Notes: generated by a model from the sequence alone, not told the origin. DNA of 64,000 nucleotides from Cercis canadensis (GCA_003255065.1 QAOA01005636.1:411396-475395); one strand, 5' to 3'. Positions 12,923 through 25,654 are shown, counted from the stretch's first letter. Program-made: numbers and translations.

Positions 12923-15900
12923 TTTTTATATAAATACAACAAAAGTATCTAAAAAAAAGCCCCATATTATATTATCTAAAAATTTCACTTTGAAGATCGA
13001 GAAATAACACGTAGCACTTGCGTGGCGAGACGGAACACTTTTAAAACTTTAAATTAAAACATCTCGTTTCGGACCGATGAATGAAAACTTAAGTTTTTTC
13101 TTAAGTATTAATTCTAAATTTTTTATTTTTATGATAGGGGCTCCTATGATTCTCTTTTTTTAAGTGGGGTTTGGTACAAATGCTATCAGTGGAGAATATA
13201 TTTGTTTTTGTCTATTTGTTTCACTAAATATATTGGTTTTTGTTTTAAAAATATTTTTATTGATTTTAAATTAATATTAATTTTTAATATGTTTTGGAAA
13301 AATAATTTTAAAAAATATAAACAACTAAAATTGTGTTATTAAAATTATTGAAAAAATATTATAGACTAATAATCTTAGTTAAATATGTGATTTTTGTCAA
13401 TTTATTTCATTTAATAATCATTTAAATTCTGATAAGATTTTGATAGTTGTTTTTTTGACAAATTTTAAATACATTATTTTTTTATATAAAACTAATATAA
13501 TTCTCTGCATCAATATGCAGACTCTGCAATATAATACGAATCAAAATAGTAATTTGGAATCTTTATATATAGTATTTTAACATAATTTTATAAAATATAT
13601 TTTTTTTGTACTTTACTTATAATTTTAAATTTAAACATAAAATTTGTAAAGCCTAAAAACGATCTTAATATAACTCAATCACAAACCGTTTAATATAAAT
13701 GAAACTACTGTCAAAATTTCATGTAGTTATGCTTTTAATCAGGGATGAATAATCCAAATTGATGTTCCAACAACATTAATTTTTTTCAAAAATTATTATG
13801 TCTATGTTACTTGTGAAAATAATAATCGAATATCTCGTCGATATATTTGTGAGTAGGTTGAAAGGGTGGGACCGACTATTATATAAATATAATTAATATT
13901 TGTGGTGACAAAATAGTTGGATTGGGTTGGAAAATAAATTGTTAAAAAAATTGGGAACGTCATGCATTCATGGTTCCTTATCTTAATTTTGGTATTTTTC
14001 GCTAACTTACTAAGGGCCACTTACAAGAAGGTGTAACATGGACCATTGCTAAGATGCCACGTGTTCAAAAGTCCTTGAAACGTGTGCTCAGACAAAAAAG
14101 TACCCCTGGATATGCCCGAAGAGCTGCTTTGGAGTTTTACGAGGAATAAGGGGAAAGGAGAGTGTGAAAGCACGAAATACAAATATGCCGATAAAGTAGT
14201 ATGGGCCTTGGGTGAGCCTAGCCACAAACCTTCCTTTCTGGGCCCACAACTGATTTCGTTTTTGTGCGTTACTAACAGTCACCACAAAGACTCTTAGCAC
14301 CAAAAAAATTAAAATTTCGTCACCACAAGACGAGTAGATGTGGTGACGTCGTCAAAGTTATAGTTTCATTTCTCTTGAGGCTTCACTCCTTTTCCCTTTC
14401 CAGTAAACTAGCAAAGAGAAGGGTGTTTTATTCTATTAGAAGTATTATTTCATTATGTAGCTTCTAATAATTTTTCTTTAAAAAATATTCTCTTGAAATG
14501 GGATATTAATAATTTTTTTTATAGAAGGGATATTAATATTTTAAAGGCTTATATTAAGTTTCCACTTAAGTAACACGTTACTGTTTCTTGGATCATGATT
14601 TGGGCGTGTGTTTGCTGGCTTCTCCTCCTTCTGGGATCATTGCGCTGCTAAATGCTAATAGCTGATGAAATGGGGTCCTGTCCCTCAGTTTTGTTTCTGA
14701 GTTTAGTTTGTCTTCTTTCTTGTGGGCCTAGTGCCCCGTTTATGTATCACGGGGCACCTAACCTGCCGGTCCTGGTAAGTGGTGAGTATGGGTTTAGCCA
14801 TGCCCCTAACAGGCTCAGCTTGGGCTGCAAAATCTCTATGCAGTCACCGAGTCTGAGTGAACCGTGGGCGTTTGTTTACTTTGACTTCATAATCTCATTC
14901 TTAAATAGTAAGTGGTCATTTGTAAGTCTTCCGCTTCCAAAAACAACGCCCTTATCCTTGCGGGGTGTTGTTTCTGGTCTTAGCTGCACTTGCTGACTTC
15001 ATCTAATCGAACTATGCAAGAGAGACTAGGGCACTAATTTGTTACAGCACAGATTGAAGCATGGAGGGAAGAGTTACAGAACCCCAAGGCTGTTTTCATT
15101 TGGTGCAGCTCTTGCACTACATTTCACCCGCTTGATTTTTATTTTTTTCAATTTTTACTCTAGAATTCAGCCAGTGTAAAATAAAAATCGATGAAAGTTG
15201 TGTTGAACTCACAATCCTAGACAAAAAAATTGATTTAAGATCAATCATTTTCTAAACAGTAATACAATTTGTATACTAATTACATTCATACATGTTATTC
15301 TCTTCTTATAAGTCATAAGTAGCAGTATCTTTAGGAATGCGAAAGATAATATAATACAAATAAAATAATTAAGAAAAATATACTTATCATTTAAGAATGA
15401 GATTAAAAATAATTGTAAAAAAAATAAAATTATAATTAATAATAATTAAAAAGAAAATATTACAATTAATTAATTTTAAATTTTTTATATTAAATAAAAA
15501 TAATTTAGTGTATATCATATTTATACATTAAATAAAATATAACATTAAAAAAACAATATAAAAATAACAGACTTCCAAAAAAGAAAAAATCATCGTGAAA
15601 TAAGATTGAGTTCAGCTGGATTTGGCCCAAATTCTATGAAGGGCCATCAAATAGACTTTCCGGACAAAAACACCAGTAACGCCCATGATTGTGCTGACAA
15701 AAAGTCATGATTATTATTTGATAGCGTTTTACGACTTAAATTTTGCAAAATGAATTTCAGGAATTAAATTAATAGATATTATATCATGATTTCAAATTTC
15801 ATTTTTAATTTTACGCATTTCAAAATTAATATTGACATGAGAAAATGTGGATAATACTATATATTTCAACTTTGAAGATGAGCAAGGTAACTTTTAATTA

Positions 15901-16008
15901 CACTTTTTGACTGTATTTTAAATTACAATAAGTGAAGAGAATTTGTTTGGTTAATTTACAAAGAAGAAACAGAAATGTACCTATATTGGAGAAAGCAAGA
16001 GGATTAGA
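12923..16008. other. Intergenic between catalase and PUB15
   Basis: Mostly AT-rich DNA without a recognisable gene. A less AT-rich patch at 14030-15110 holds several open frames (14652-14996 on plus, 115 codons including stop), but none resembles a known family. A short hairpin, GTCACCACA at 14319-14327 with its complement at 14339-14347, sits next to a TGACGTC motif. The PUB15 3' UTR should lie just below 16008. Confidence 0.4.
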
Positions 16009-18620
16009 TTAAATTTGCTCGCTCTTGCTTATGAGATCTAAGAGTGCCTTTGCTTTCCTCTGTGCTCTATTTGTTCCACTTTCTTTGATCTCAGTTAAAT
16101 GCTCATATACTCCAAACTGAAGTGCTGAGAGTATAAAGGATGAATTACTGGAAGCCAACTCAAGAAGAACAGATGCTGCACATTCCTTATTCTTGGGGGT
16201 TCCATCCCGGATGAAATCAACAAGATTTTCGATGAAGGTGAGTTGTCCAATCTCGTGCCTTCCGTCTGGATTAGAAGCAAGGAGTAATAGGATGGAAAGC
16301 GCTTCATCAATCATGCCCAAGTTTTTATCCCTGAGCAATTGAAGCAAGGGCGTCACAATACCGGCTTCAATGGCCCTTCTCTTATTTGCGTGGTTGAGAG
16401 ATAAGTTAAAGAGCGCTGTAGCAGCATCTTTTTTACCTCTAAGTGTCCCTTCCCGCAACAATTCTACCAAAGGGGGAATGCCATTTGATAAACCCACAAT
16501 TTCTTTATTCTCGTCCAGCATTGACAAGCTAAATAAAGCAGCTGCAGAATTTTCTCTACCCTCGGTACTCCCATTCTCCAATACTTCTATTATAGCTGGA
16601 ATAGCCCCTTCTCTAGATATGACTCTCTTGTTAGCCTCATCAATAGATAAATTCAAAAGAGCAGTCACCGCATGCGCCTGTATTTTGGAATCTGGATATG
16701 AGAGGAGTTGCACTAATGGTGGTATTCCTCCATGCTGAGCAATCAACACTCTCTTCTCAGAATTCTCCTTGCATATCAGACGTATCGTCTTCACTGCCTT
16801 CCTTTGCACTTCCAAATGAATAGACGATAGATCCTCAACCAAAGACGGCACTTCCTCTTTATGTTCGATGGAACAGCTTTCTTGATCTGAACAAGCATCT
16901 TTTTTAGCAAGTTGAAACTTGTTTTTCTCACACCACTGGGAGATCAAATTTTTCAGGGCATAGTTTGGTGCTAATGACAGGTGAGCCAGAGTTTGCCTAG
17001 TCTTTGGGCAGGTCCTGTGATTGGACGCGAACCACTTTTCTATGCTTTCCTTTTCATAAGTCTGGACAAGAGTACAGAACAACAAATAAAGTGTTATAAG
17101 ATATCTAGAAAATTTCCCATATCCATGCCAAGCATGGTATGTTTTACAATTCTGCCCTATTCTTTCCTCTCAATTCAACAAGTAACACTAGTAATTTCAT
17201 TCAAGAACTGCGTGAATTACCTGTCCACTTGCAACAATAACAGGATCTGTCATTATTTCTAGTGTAATTGGGCAGAGAAATTCGTGAGGGATGACCAAAG
17301 ATGTGCACTTCTCAAGCGTTCTGGGCATGACAGGATCATCTAGAACATTGGTTTCTTCCATGCCTGCAATCCGTTTGAATTTATTAAGAAGACAAATTAT
17401 TTGCTGGGTACTCTCTGCATTTTGCCCTTTTCTTTCTTTAGCAAGCTTCCTTACAGCCACCATTTCTATCTTAAGATCCTCGACAGTATAAAGCTCCAGC
17501 TTTTTAGCTAGCCTTTCTATGATAGCACTGTCAGCATTCCGATCATCCTTTTTAGAGAATACCACCATCATATCCATTGCAAGTTCTATGTCCTGAGTAT
17601 CCGTTCGCCTCTTCGCCCGCCTGAGTTGCACGCACATTAGCTCAAGCTGAAGCACAGTTATAAACTTATCTCAAAAATTCTGAATGAAGACTTCAAATTG
17701 CAGAGCATCATCAAGATAAATTTCAAAAGAAGAAAATCAAATGTTGACTGACTTTACGAGTAGATACCATAATTTATACTCCTCAAAGACAAATTGATCG
17801 TAAAACGTTAAAAATGCCATTTATCCCGGGTATAGAGAATCAGAGATGCCTTGCCTAACAAGGGAATTTTGTTACGTATCTCTATCCATGAGGCCAAAGC
17901 CAAGCAGAGTAAGTAAATTAATAAGATTCATTAAGGTAACATATATAAGCAATGAATCAGTGCGCTAAACCGACATGAAACGTTCTAGATCGTAGGATTT
18001 CCATGAATCAGGTATATCTACCCCGGGCTCGGATAAAACGAATAAATGATTTTATTTTTTTGTAAAAAAAGACGTACCTGTTCTTTCACTTCGTCTGAGA
18101 TCCCTAGCTCTTCATAAGGATAAGCATCAAACGCTTTGCTCAATTCTTCATAGACGGACTGAAATTTGATCATAACCGCCTCGCTCTCGAGTGCCTGAAA
18201 TGGCAATACGTCAGAATGATTTGAGAAGCATAGACATCCCAGAACTCATTCGTGTTTCTAAATGAAACCTTGAAAATTTTCAGAGACCCTAACCAGGTGA
18301 ATCTTGCTCCCCTCGTTACACAATTGCAACAATTTCTTGGTCGAAAGTAGCGCACCCTTCATATTACACAACCACGTCATGCCTTTCTCTGGAATTGGTG
18401 AATCGAGGTCACGAATTTCTTCGATAAGAGGCAACAAGAGTTTCAAACGCCTAACAAGGCAATGACATTCTTTCCTTTGGGTCCTTCGGTAATCCCCAAA
18501 TTGAGCCACCGCTTCAATCACACCCTGTACTTCTTCCACCAAATCAAATTCCTCATTCAACTCATTTCCTCCCTCCACTGTTTCACCTCCTTCTTTTCCT
18601 TTATCTCTTTCTCCATCCAT
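16009..18620 (-). CDS. PUB15: U-box/armadillo E3 ubiquitin ligase, PUB15 type
   Basis: Four exons on the minus strand: 18620-18294, 18194-18078, 17646-17221 and 17061-16009, giving 640 aa. PUB proteins act as E3 ligases: the U-box binds the E2 and ARM repeats usually recruit the target. The N-terminal half (about 1-260) is the helical U-box N-terminal domain. The U-box (about 267-342) begins [20 protein letters not shown], is interrupted by the last intron after ASGQ, and resumes [19 protein letters not shown]. At least five ARM repeats follow (for example [35 protein letters not shown]). Closest remembered match is Arabidopsis PUB15 (At5g42340, about 660 aa). The chosen start is MDGERDK. An in-frame Met 57 bp upstream would add 19 residues, including seven leucines encoded by a microsatellite. 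Confidence 0.93.
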
Positions 18621-18642
18621 CGCCGTTGATTTACGGCTTTCT

Positions 18643-18666
18643 ACTAATAATAATAATAATAATAAT
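18643..18666. repeat. (AAT)n microsatellite at the PUB15 start
   Basis: Trinucleotide AAT repeat on the plus strand, immediately upstream of the chosen PUB15 ATG. On the coding strand it reads as repeated TTA leucine codons if translation begins at 18677. Confidence 0.85.
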
Positions 18667-18677
18667 GCGCCTTTCAA

Positions 18678-19203
18678 CAGTCTACTAATCTAACTGTGCC
18701 AATAATTAAAGTATAAGAATTGGCCGTAATCAAGGCTGAAAGGAAGAAGAACTCCGGTGAAGGAAACCCTAACCCTAATTTCCATGGCCTCCGGCGATGT
18801 GTGTTCGTGAGATGATTTTCGCGGGCTTTTCGGGTGAGTTCGTTTTGAAAGAATGCTGTTTGCGGGAAGCAGTAGCTTAAAATAGAATGTGACCTCAAAG
18901 TCAAACCTTAAACCCACGGATGTACGTATATACATTGCTAACAGTTTAGTCCAAAGGACTGCTTTTTATCATTTATGGCATAATCTCTTGCGAATTGTGA
19001 GGCACCTTTGTCTCAGTCTCTGTCTTCCAAAATTATTTTTTATTTTTTAAAAATGAACTGAATTTAACGGGAAAATTTATATGTATAAAAGAGTGAAAGA
19101 GTCATGTTTACTTCTTGTAAAAGATAAATTTTATAGATTCATCGGTTGAATTAAAAGTCCTCGTGATATAAATTATGCTTATAAATTTTCATAAAATTTG
19201 ATA
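18678..19203. promoter_or_regulatory. PUB15 upstream region
   Basis: About 530 bp between the PUB15 start and the first Mutator-like element. It should hold the core promoter and leader. No motif stands out enough to call. Confidence 0.3.
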
Positions 19204-19212
19204 ATTAATTAA

Positions 19213-21524
19213 GAGTAAAACTTCATTTTAGTCCCTGAAAAATTCATTCATTAACAAATTCGTCCTCCAAAAATTTTCGGTGACAAATTGGTCCTTGAAT
19301 TATTATTTTCGCTGACAAATTAGTTCTCCGTTAGGGTTTGTTAATCAGATTTAATGGATTTTACCACGTGGCACTTAACGTACTGACGTGGCCGTTAGTT
19401 GCTAAAGTGGCATGCTGACGGGGCATCCGGTTGACTGCTTCTTCTTCTTCTTCATCTTCTACTTCTTCTTCTCTCTATTCTGGAATACCATTTTCCATGA
19501 ATCTGAGTAAAACTGAGGACGATCTCTTCCTTCATCACCATCCCCATGATTTGGACCCACCTCACCAGATCCTACCCCACCATCACCACCAACACCACCA
19601 CCAAGTTCAACTTCAACCGTCCATTCCCTACCCTTCCGACGACCCCTCTTTCTCTCAAGCACAGGTAGCTTTAACTCCATCTTCATCTCCTCATATACGC
19701 TGCATCCTTCTCGACCAAGAGGATGAACACAGCATCACTCTGCATATCACCGTTGTCACTGAAAATAAGCCGGCCAACAACCACTCCTTTATGCCTTCCA
19801 CGGAACTCGAATAAGAGCTCTCCTTGTTTGATTTCGAAAGCATTCTCGTGGCTCTCGATCACTATACCCTCATCATTAGACTTCGTATTTGGAGAGAAGG
19901 CAACTCGGGGCACATATGACTCAACTGGACTGAGTCAACTCGGGGCACATGTTCTATAAGGAAACTTGGGGCACACGTGACTCAGCTGGACTGAGTCAAC
20001 TCGGGGCACACATATTCTGCTGCTGGTTTAACATGCACAATGACCACGTTTCCATGCAAGTGCCCAATACATGTATTTATCTTATAGCTGTGTATTTATC
20101 TTCATACAATAGGATAAGTAGGTTAACTTGTATTTATCTTTGTATTTATCTTAACTAGCTAACAAAGTTAGCTACAAAGTAGGATCTAAGGTAGACGTAT
20201 TTGTGTATATATTTACTAGTTTAATGAATGAGGAAAAACATTTTTCCCTACACTTCGCTCTCGCTTGGGTGACTCGGAGGAAGAAGCACGAAAGAGAACG
20301 ATTTCGGGGAGAGAGAAAGAGGGTCATCGGAAGGGTTGGGAATGGAGGGTTGAAGTTGATAGACATGAGACATCAAGAGAGACCCCACATTGACATCAGC
20401 ATCCCCTTAAAGGGAAGATAAAGTTATGGGCAAGCCCTGTTTCAGTAGAATGCACATTACGATTTTGCAGAAAATGTAGTGAATGTCTACCGTGTATAAT
20501 TAAATTACAATTTAGATCAATCTGCACATGTATGTGGGGCTGGTGCAGTCAATAATTATTTTGTTGCTATCCCATTGATAGAGTGCAAATGTCAAACATC
20601 ACAGGTGGGAATGCTCTGTTTTTGTACGTATAGATCATCTTCAGATTAGATAGAAAAAAATGATAATGAAGACATTTTATGACTAAAAGATGAATTAATT
20701 TTAGTTTAAACAGATTCATTTTAGTGATTGCAGTGGCTTCAATTAATGGCAAACTATAACGCCTGGTTCAGCAACTATGAAATATCTCTGTGGATCGAGT
20801 ATGGTTGTTGAAAATGGGATCTGCTGCACTCGTGTCAAACTTGTTATGTCTGTAATCAACTATGCACACACTGACAATTGAAAATGAAAACTATGGCGTC
20901 TGTGACCAAAGGCTTAAATAACTTTATTGACGCAACAAAAGATGTAATCAAAGAGAGATCATATACTTAGAACCGTGACCTTTCGACAATTTCGCGACAG
21001 CAAGCATGTTTTCCTTGCTTGCACAACAAGTAGGATACGTACTCGTGACTCGGAGGAAGAAGCACGAAAGAGAACGATTTCAGGGAGAAAGAAAGAGGGG
21101 TCGTCAGAAGGGTTAGGAATGGAGGGTTGAAGTTGAACTTGGTGGTGGTAGTGGTGATGGTAGGGTAGGATCTGGTGAGGTGGGTCCAAATCATGGGGAC
21201 GGTGATGAAGGATGGGATTGTCCTCAGTTTTACTCGGATTCATGGAAAATGGTATTACAGAGTAAAGAGAAGAAGAAGCAGAAGATGAAGAAGAAGAAGC
21301 AGCCAACTGGATGCCTAGTCAGCATGCCACTTCAGCAACTAACGGCCACGTCAGCACGTTAAGTGCCACGTGGCAAAGTCTGTTAAATCTGACTGACAAA
21401 CCCTAACGGAGGACTAATTTGTCAGCGAAAATAATAATTCAATGACCAATTTGTCACCGAAAATTTTTGGAGAACGAATTTATCAGTGGATAAATTTTTT
21501 AGGGACTAAAATGAGGTTTTACTC
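19213..21524. mobile_element. Mutator-like element 1 (MULE), long TIRs, 9-bp TSD
   Basis: The left end GAGTAAAACTTCATTTTAGT and the complement of the right end GAGTAAAACCTCATTTTAGT are near identical. The inverted repeats continue for about 455 bp (19213-19668 against 21066-21524). A perfect 9-bp duplication ATTAATTAA flanks the element (19204-19212 and 21525-21533), the Mutator hallmark. There is no transposase, so it is non-autonomous. The inner TIR contains a Ser- and His-rich open frame present in both copies (plus-strand ORF from 19431, minus-strand ORF from 21306). A partial third copy of the inner TIR sits at about 20260-20360 in direct orientation to the right TIR. Confidence 0.92.
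19895..20020. repeat. Short tandem motif inside MULE 1
   Basis: The phrases GACTCAACTGGACTGAGTCA and CAACTCGGGGCACA recur, with variants, in about two and a half units, next to repeated TGTATTTATCTT motifs at 20070-20160. These are internal repeats of the element. No coding role is evident. Confidence 0.6.
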
Positions 21525-21533
21525 ATTAATTAA

Positions 21534-22509
21534 TATTCCATTGAATTATTTAAATTTCACAAATAGAAAAAATTTTAAAATATAAATAAATATCATCAAT
21601 TAGATTAGTTACTTAAAAAAAATTATTTCTATAAAATTTAATATGTATGATTAACACCATAATATATCATGATTTATTAGTTAGATCAGTGAAATTCACC
21701 TTCTTAAACAAATTGTTAAAGGGTGTAAGCAAGGGCAAACCTAAACAAATTTATTAGTGGGGGCAAAATTTAACTAAGAAAATAAATATTAAAATATTAA
21801 TATTAAAAATAATAATATTATATTATATTTTAGTAATAAAAAATTGTATATATTTAAAATTAATTTAATAATATACTAATTTTAATAAATATTTTACTTA
21901 TTGTGCAGAAATTAAAGATTTAAGATCTTTACAAAAATATAATATACACTCAACCAAATATACCATATAGATATAATTCTATTTTTTAATTTCTTAAAGA
22001 AACTAATAATAAAGGACAATTAAAAATAAATCATCATATTTATGCAAACTATAAAATAAAAACAAAAAAAGAAGTTTAGCATTTTCACTAAATTTTGCAT
22101 ATGCCTAGAAAGGGTGAATTTAATATATATATTTATGCTAAGAGAAAAATACAATAAAAATAATAAAAGATAAACTAAAGGGTGACCAATAAATTTAAAA
22201 AATTAAATAATTGAGAGTTTCAAGAAGTTTTTTTTAAGGCACAATATAGATTAGTAGGTTTACAAAAACTAAAAAATAATTTTTTTTTTTTGAGTTGTGT
22301 GTCATTTATTTATCACTAAAAAATAATTAATTTTTTCTCTCTTAACCTCACATGTGAATAAGCTTTACTTTAAAATGTTGTCACAATAATGTAGTAATGA
22401 AAGGATAAGGGCAAGAGAAATATTTTAGTGGGGGTAAATTAATGTAAATAGTGAAGACAATAAAAATTATTATATATACATAAAGTATAATTTTTTTAAC
22501 TTGTGGGGG
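21534..22509. other. AT-rich intergenic sequence, probable old repeat
   Basis: No gene. The phrases AGTGGGGGCAAAATTTAAC (about 21752) and AGTGGGGGTAAATTAATG (about 22428) recur and resemble the target of the next element. This may be decayed transposon DNA whose ends I cannot define. Confidence 0.35.
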
Positions 22510-22517
22510 CAATTGCC

Positions 22518-23332
22518 TATAGTTGACTAACGGCCAGCCTAGCCCATTAAGGTTGGGCAACTGGCCAAAACTGGTCGGGTTAAAGTGGCCTAGTTCTAAT
22601 CGGGCCAGCAAAATCTTAGCCCAGTCCACTTCGAGCTGCGGGCCAAAACGAGTTAAAATCAGTTTTTTAATTTTTTTTTGTCATGCTTATTTTTTCAGAG
22701 AATATGAGAACATATTGATTATGAAATATCAAATATTAATATACTTAATCAAAATGCAAATTCAAATAAACTTATAATAATAAATTACTAATGTATCATT
22801 AATCACATACTAATTAAAAAGTCACAAGTAGAACCCTCGGCCTACCCAGCGCTTAACTCCAGGAAGCCAGCGCTTAACGCTAGCACCACAAAAGACACTT
22901 TGTCCCTCAGCCTACCCAGTGCTCAGTGTTGGCACCCAGGAACCTAATTTGAGCTTTCAAAATAAATCAAAACATGAGAGTAACAACCAAAAACAAATAA
23001 TTGTTTGATTAAAATGAGAATACCATAAGTCACAAACAGAAATTTATCTGTTCAAGAGCAATAAAAAATCTAAAATGTGTAACCTATTTCCATAGAAAAA
23101 TGGCAACTATGTAGTACACCCACATGCAAGGGATCATCATATCATAGATGATTATTAAAGAATTTGCTAGTTAAAAAAAAAAAAAAAAGGCCAATCAGCC
23201 AGNAAAAATCAGGCCAATCAGCCAGATCGGGCCGAGCCAAAATGGCCTGGTTTTAAATGGGTCTATGATTTATGAACCTAACCCATCATTTTTATCGGGC
23301 CCTACCGGGCTCAGCCTATTTTCCCAGCTCTA
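22518..23332. mobile_element. Non-autonomous hAT-type element, 8-bp TSD
   Basis: The left terminus TATAGTTG and complement of the right terminus TAGAGCTG are hAT-like imperfect inverted repeats. The flanking sequence CAATTGCC is duplicated exactly (22510-22517 and 23333-23340). Removing the insert restores the palindrome GGGGGCAATTGCCCCC. The subterminal regions carry repeated GGCC/CGGGCC motifs. There is no coding capacity. A single N at 23203 lies in it with GGCCAATCAGCCAG repeated on each side (23189-23202, 23212-23225), probably an assembly join. Confidence 0.82.
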
Positions 23333-23340
23333 CAATTGCC

Positions 23341-23415
23341 CCCACTCCTTACAACGTGTGTCCATCACTGGGTGTAAGTGTTTAAATCTTATACTTTATA
23401 TAAGTTGAGTCTCAC

Positions 23416-23494
<79 letters not shown>

Positions 23495-24103
23495 AATAAA
23501 ATAACTAAATAACACAAAAAAAAATATTTTAAATATTTCATACAGTATAAAAAATCAAATTAAATTTTTTTATATTTAAAACCAAATTACTTTTAAAAAA
23601 AAAACTAAACAATAATTTTGTCAATAAATATTAATAAATAATAACAAGTTTTAAGGGAATTTATGTCTTTTGAAATTAAGAAAGAAAGCATTTGACACTG
23701 TCATTCATTAATTAGTAGAATTCTTTTAATATAAACTAGTTTTATACCTGCGCTGATGCACGGGCCCAAACCACGAGACGTGGGCTGCAATTGTTGCGAT
23801 TATAAAAAAAAAAATTATATAAATCTATGCAATTTCATTGATATTCCTTAATTTTATATTTTAAATCATATATGCAATACATTAAAAGTATCAATTATAA
23901 ATTCATAGAACATTTGAAAGAGCATTAAGCAAATGGAAAATGAGATATTATTATACTCAAATAATCTATAGTGTATGATTTGGACTATGACTGTCAGCTT
24001 GTTCATCTAAGTATGTACAAATTTGCACTGATATTAGAATTACAACATTGGTATAATTAAAAAGTATAAAAATACATCTTTAGAGTTTGTATATGTATTT
24101 ACA
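23341..24103. other. AT-rich intergenic with (AT)n microsatellite
   Basis: An AT dinucleotide tract covers about 23415-23496. The rest is AT-rich with no gene. The phrase TATACCTGCGCTGATGCACG at about 23745 resembles a common plant repeat end, but no partner terminus was found. Confidence 0.5.
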
Positions 24104-24112
24104 AACATAATA

Positions 24113-25633
24113 GGGAAAAGTTTTAAAAACCACCTTAAACTATACACATTTTACACTTTACCCCTCATGCTTTAAAAACGTTGAAAAGACCTTCTTCAAC
24201 TACTAAAATGTGCCATTTACCCCCAAAATTCAAACTGACGTCCAATAATAGACAGAAATGAGCACGTGCTGTGCACATGCTGTGTTTAAATGAAAACAAA
24301 TTTATAAAATTGAGGTTAAAAATTAATATTCAAAAATATTTAGGACCAAATAATAATATTAAAAACTTATCATCTTCAACCTTCAGCCTCTCTCTCTCTC
24401 TCTCTCTCTGTGGAATGAAAAATCAAATTCCCAACTAAACTTATGGATCAAAAGAAAACAAAAAAGCATATGATCTAGATTGCCTCCATTCTTATCTTTA
24501 ATTTCTAAACACCAAAACCCCCAGAAAAAATTAGAAGAACAAATTTCCAACGTGTTCGAAATGTTAATTAGAAAATTCGCAAAAATCAATTACCCGTACT
24601 TGGAGATGCAGTTGAAGATGGTACAGAGGGGACCAAGCTTAACTTTTCCTTCTTAGATTTCCTACTATGCCTTCTTTTTCTTAGCTTTTGAATATCTTCT
24701 GCCAACCCCAAATCTTTATCTTCTCAAATCTCAAATTCTGATCTTCTCCTTGACCTTCGAGCATTCCTTGGAGATGCTAGTACACCCATTTGAGCTCCTC
24801 TGGTTTTGCATCACCGTCGCACCCCAGCAGGCTCCACAACTTCTTCTCCCATTTCAAGTCGATCCGCTAGACGGGTCTTGGACCTTCTGAGAGGCGAAGA
24901 AGAAAGAAGTAGCAGTTCCTTAAAGGGAAGCGAAGTGGGAGATAGCAGAGATAAAGAAGAAGGAGATGGGGATTTTGTGGGTGATGGAACGAGGTCGAGA
25001 GAAATACAAAGAGGCTCTTCTTTATCACCAATTCGAGCTAAGCAAGACGACGATTTGGTTCGAGACCTGGGATCGGAACAATGATATTGATAAGGCAGTG
25101 AAGAATCCATCAATGAATCAAATCCTGTAATCAAATCACAAAATAAATTCTGGGTACGTTTCTAGAGAGATTCCTTCACTTTGGCTTTTCATGTAATTGG
25201 GTCTAGTAGTATTTTAGTTTTACTTTTTGAGATTCATAAACCCATGAATTTTCCGATACCTTGTTTGTTTGGCACTATGGTTTCTTGGGGATCTCTTTCT
25301 TACGTTTCGGCTTTTGAGAAACCTTAACTTTGTTTCCAGTCAGTCAGGGAGAGAGGGGGGGAGAGAGAGGCTGAAGGTTGAAGATGATAAGTTTTTAATA
25401 TTATTATTTGGTCCTAAATATTTTTGAATATTAATTTTTAACCTTAATTTTATAAATTTGTTTTCATTTAAACACAACATGTGCTCATTTCCGTCTATTA
25501 TTGGACGTCTGTTTGAATTTTGGGGGTAAAGCGCACATTTTAGTAGTTGAATGAGGTCTTTCCTACGTTTTTAAAGTATGGGGGGTAAAGTGCAAAAGGT
25601 GTATAGTTTAAGGGGTTTTTTTAGACTTTTCCC
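24113..25633. mobile_element. Mutator-like element 2 with gene-like cargo, 9-bp TSD
   Basis: Terminal inverted repeats of about 290 bp start GGGAAAAGTTTTAAAAACC on the left and GGGAAAAGTCTAAAAAAACC on the right complement. A perfect TSD, AACATAATA, lies at 24104-24112 and 25634-25642. The element has no transposase. The interior holds an exon-like minus-strand reading frame (see separate entry), so it fits the Pack-MULE pattern. GA/CT-rich tracts sit at the inner TIR edges. Confidence 0.92.
24590..25134 (-). pseudogene. Captured Ser/Arg-rich gene fragment in MULE 2
   Basis: A minus-strand reading frame runs from 25134 (MITGFDSLMDSSLPYQ) through SSSCLARIGDKEE and LRRSKTRLADRLEMGEEVVE to a TGA at 24811-24813. 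The same frame then continues as GVLASPRNARRSRRRSEFEI, a second stop, and EDKDLGLAEDIQKLRKRRHS, reaching a GTAATT donor near 24593. The amino-acid character stays the same across both stops, and a plausible acceptor (GTGTTTAG) lies near 24507. This is what a captured, decaying exon looks like. I do not recognise the parent gene. Confidence 0.55.
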
Positions 25634-25654
25634 AACATAATATATTTAAGTTTA

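Noticed and set aside
14319..14347. Nine-base hairpin beside a TGACGTC motif
   Set aside because: Too short to be a miRNA precursor or terminator. bZIP-like motifs occur often by chance.
14652..14996. 114-aa open frame in a less AT-rich patch
   Set aside because: No recognisable domain and nothing supports translation.
23737..23770. TACCTGCGCTGATGCACGGGCC phrase resembling a common repeat end
   Set aside because: No partner terminus or target duplication found.
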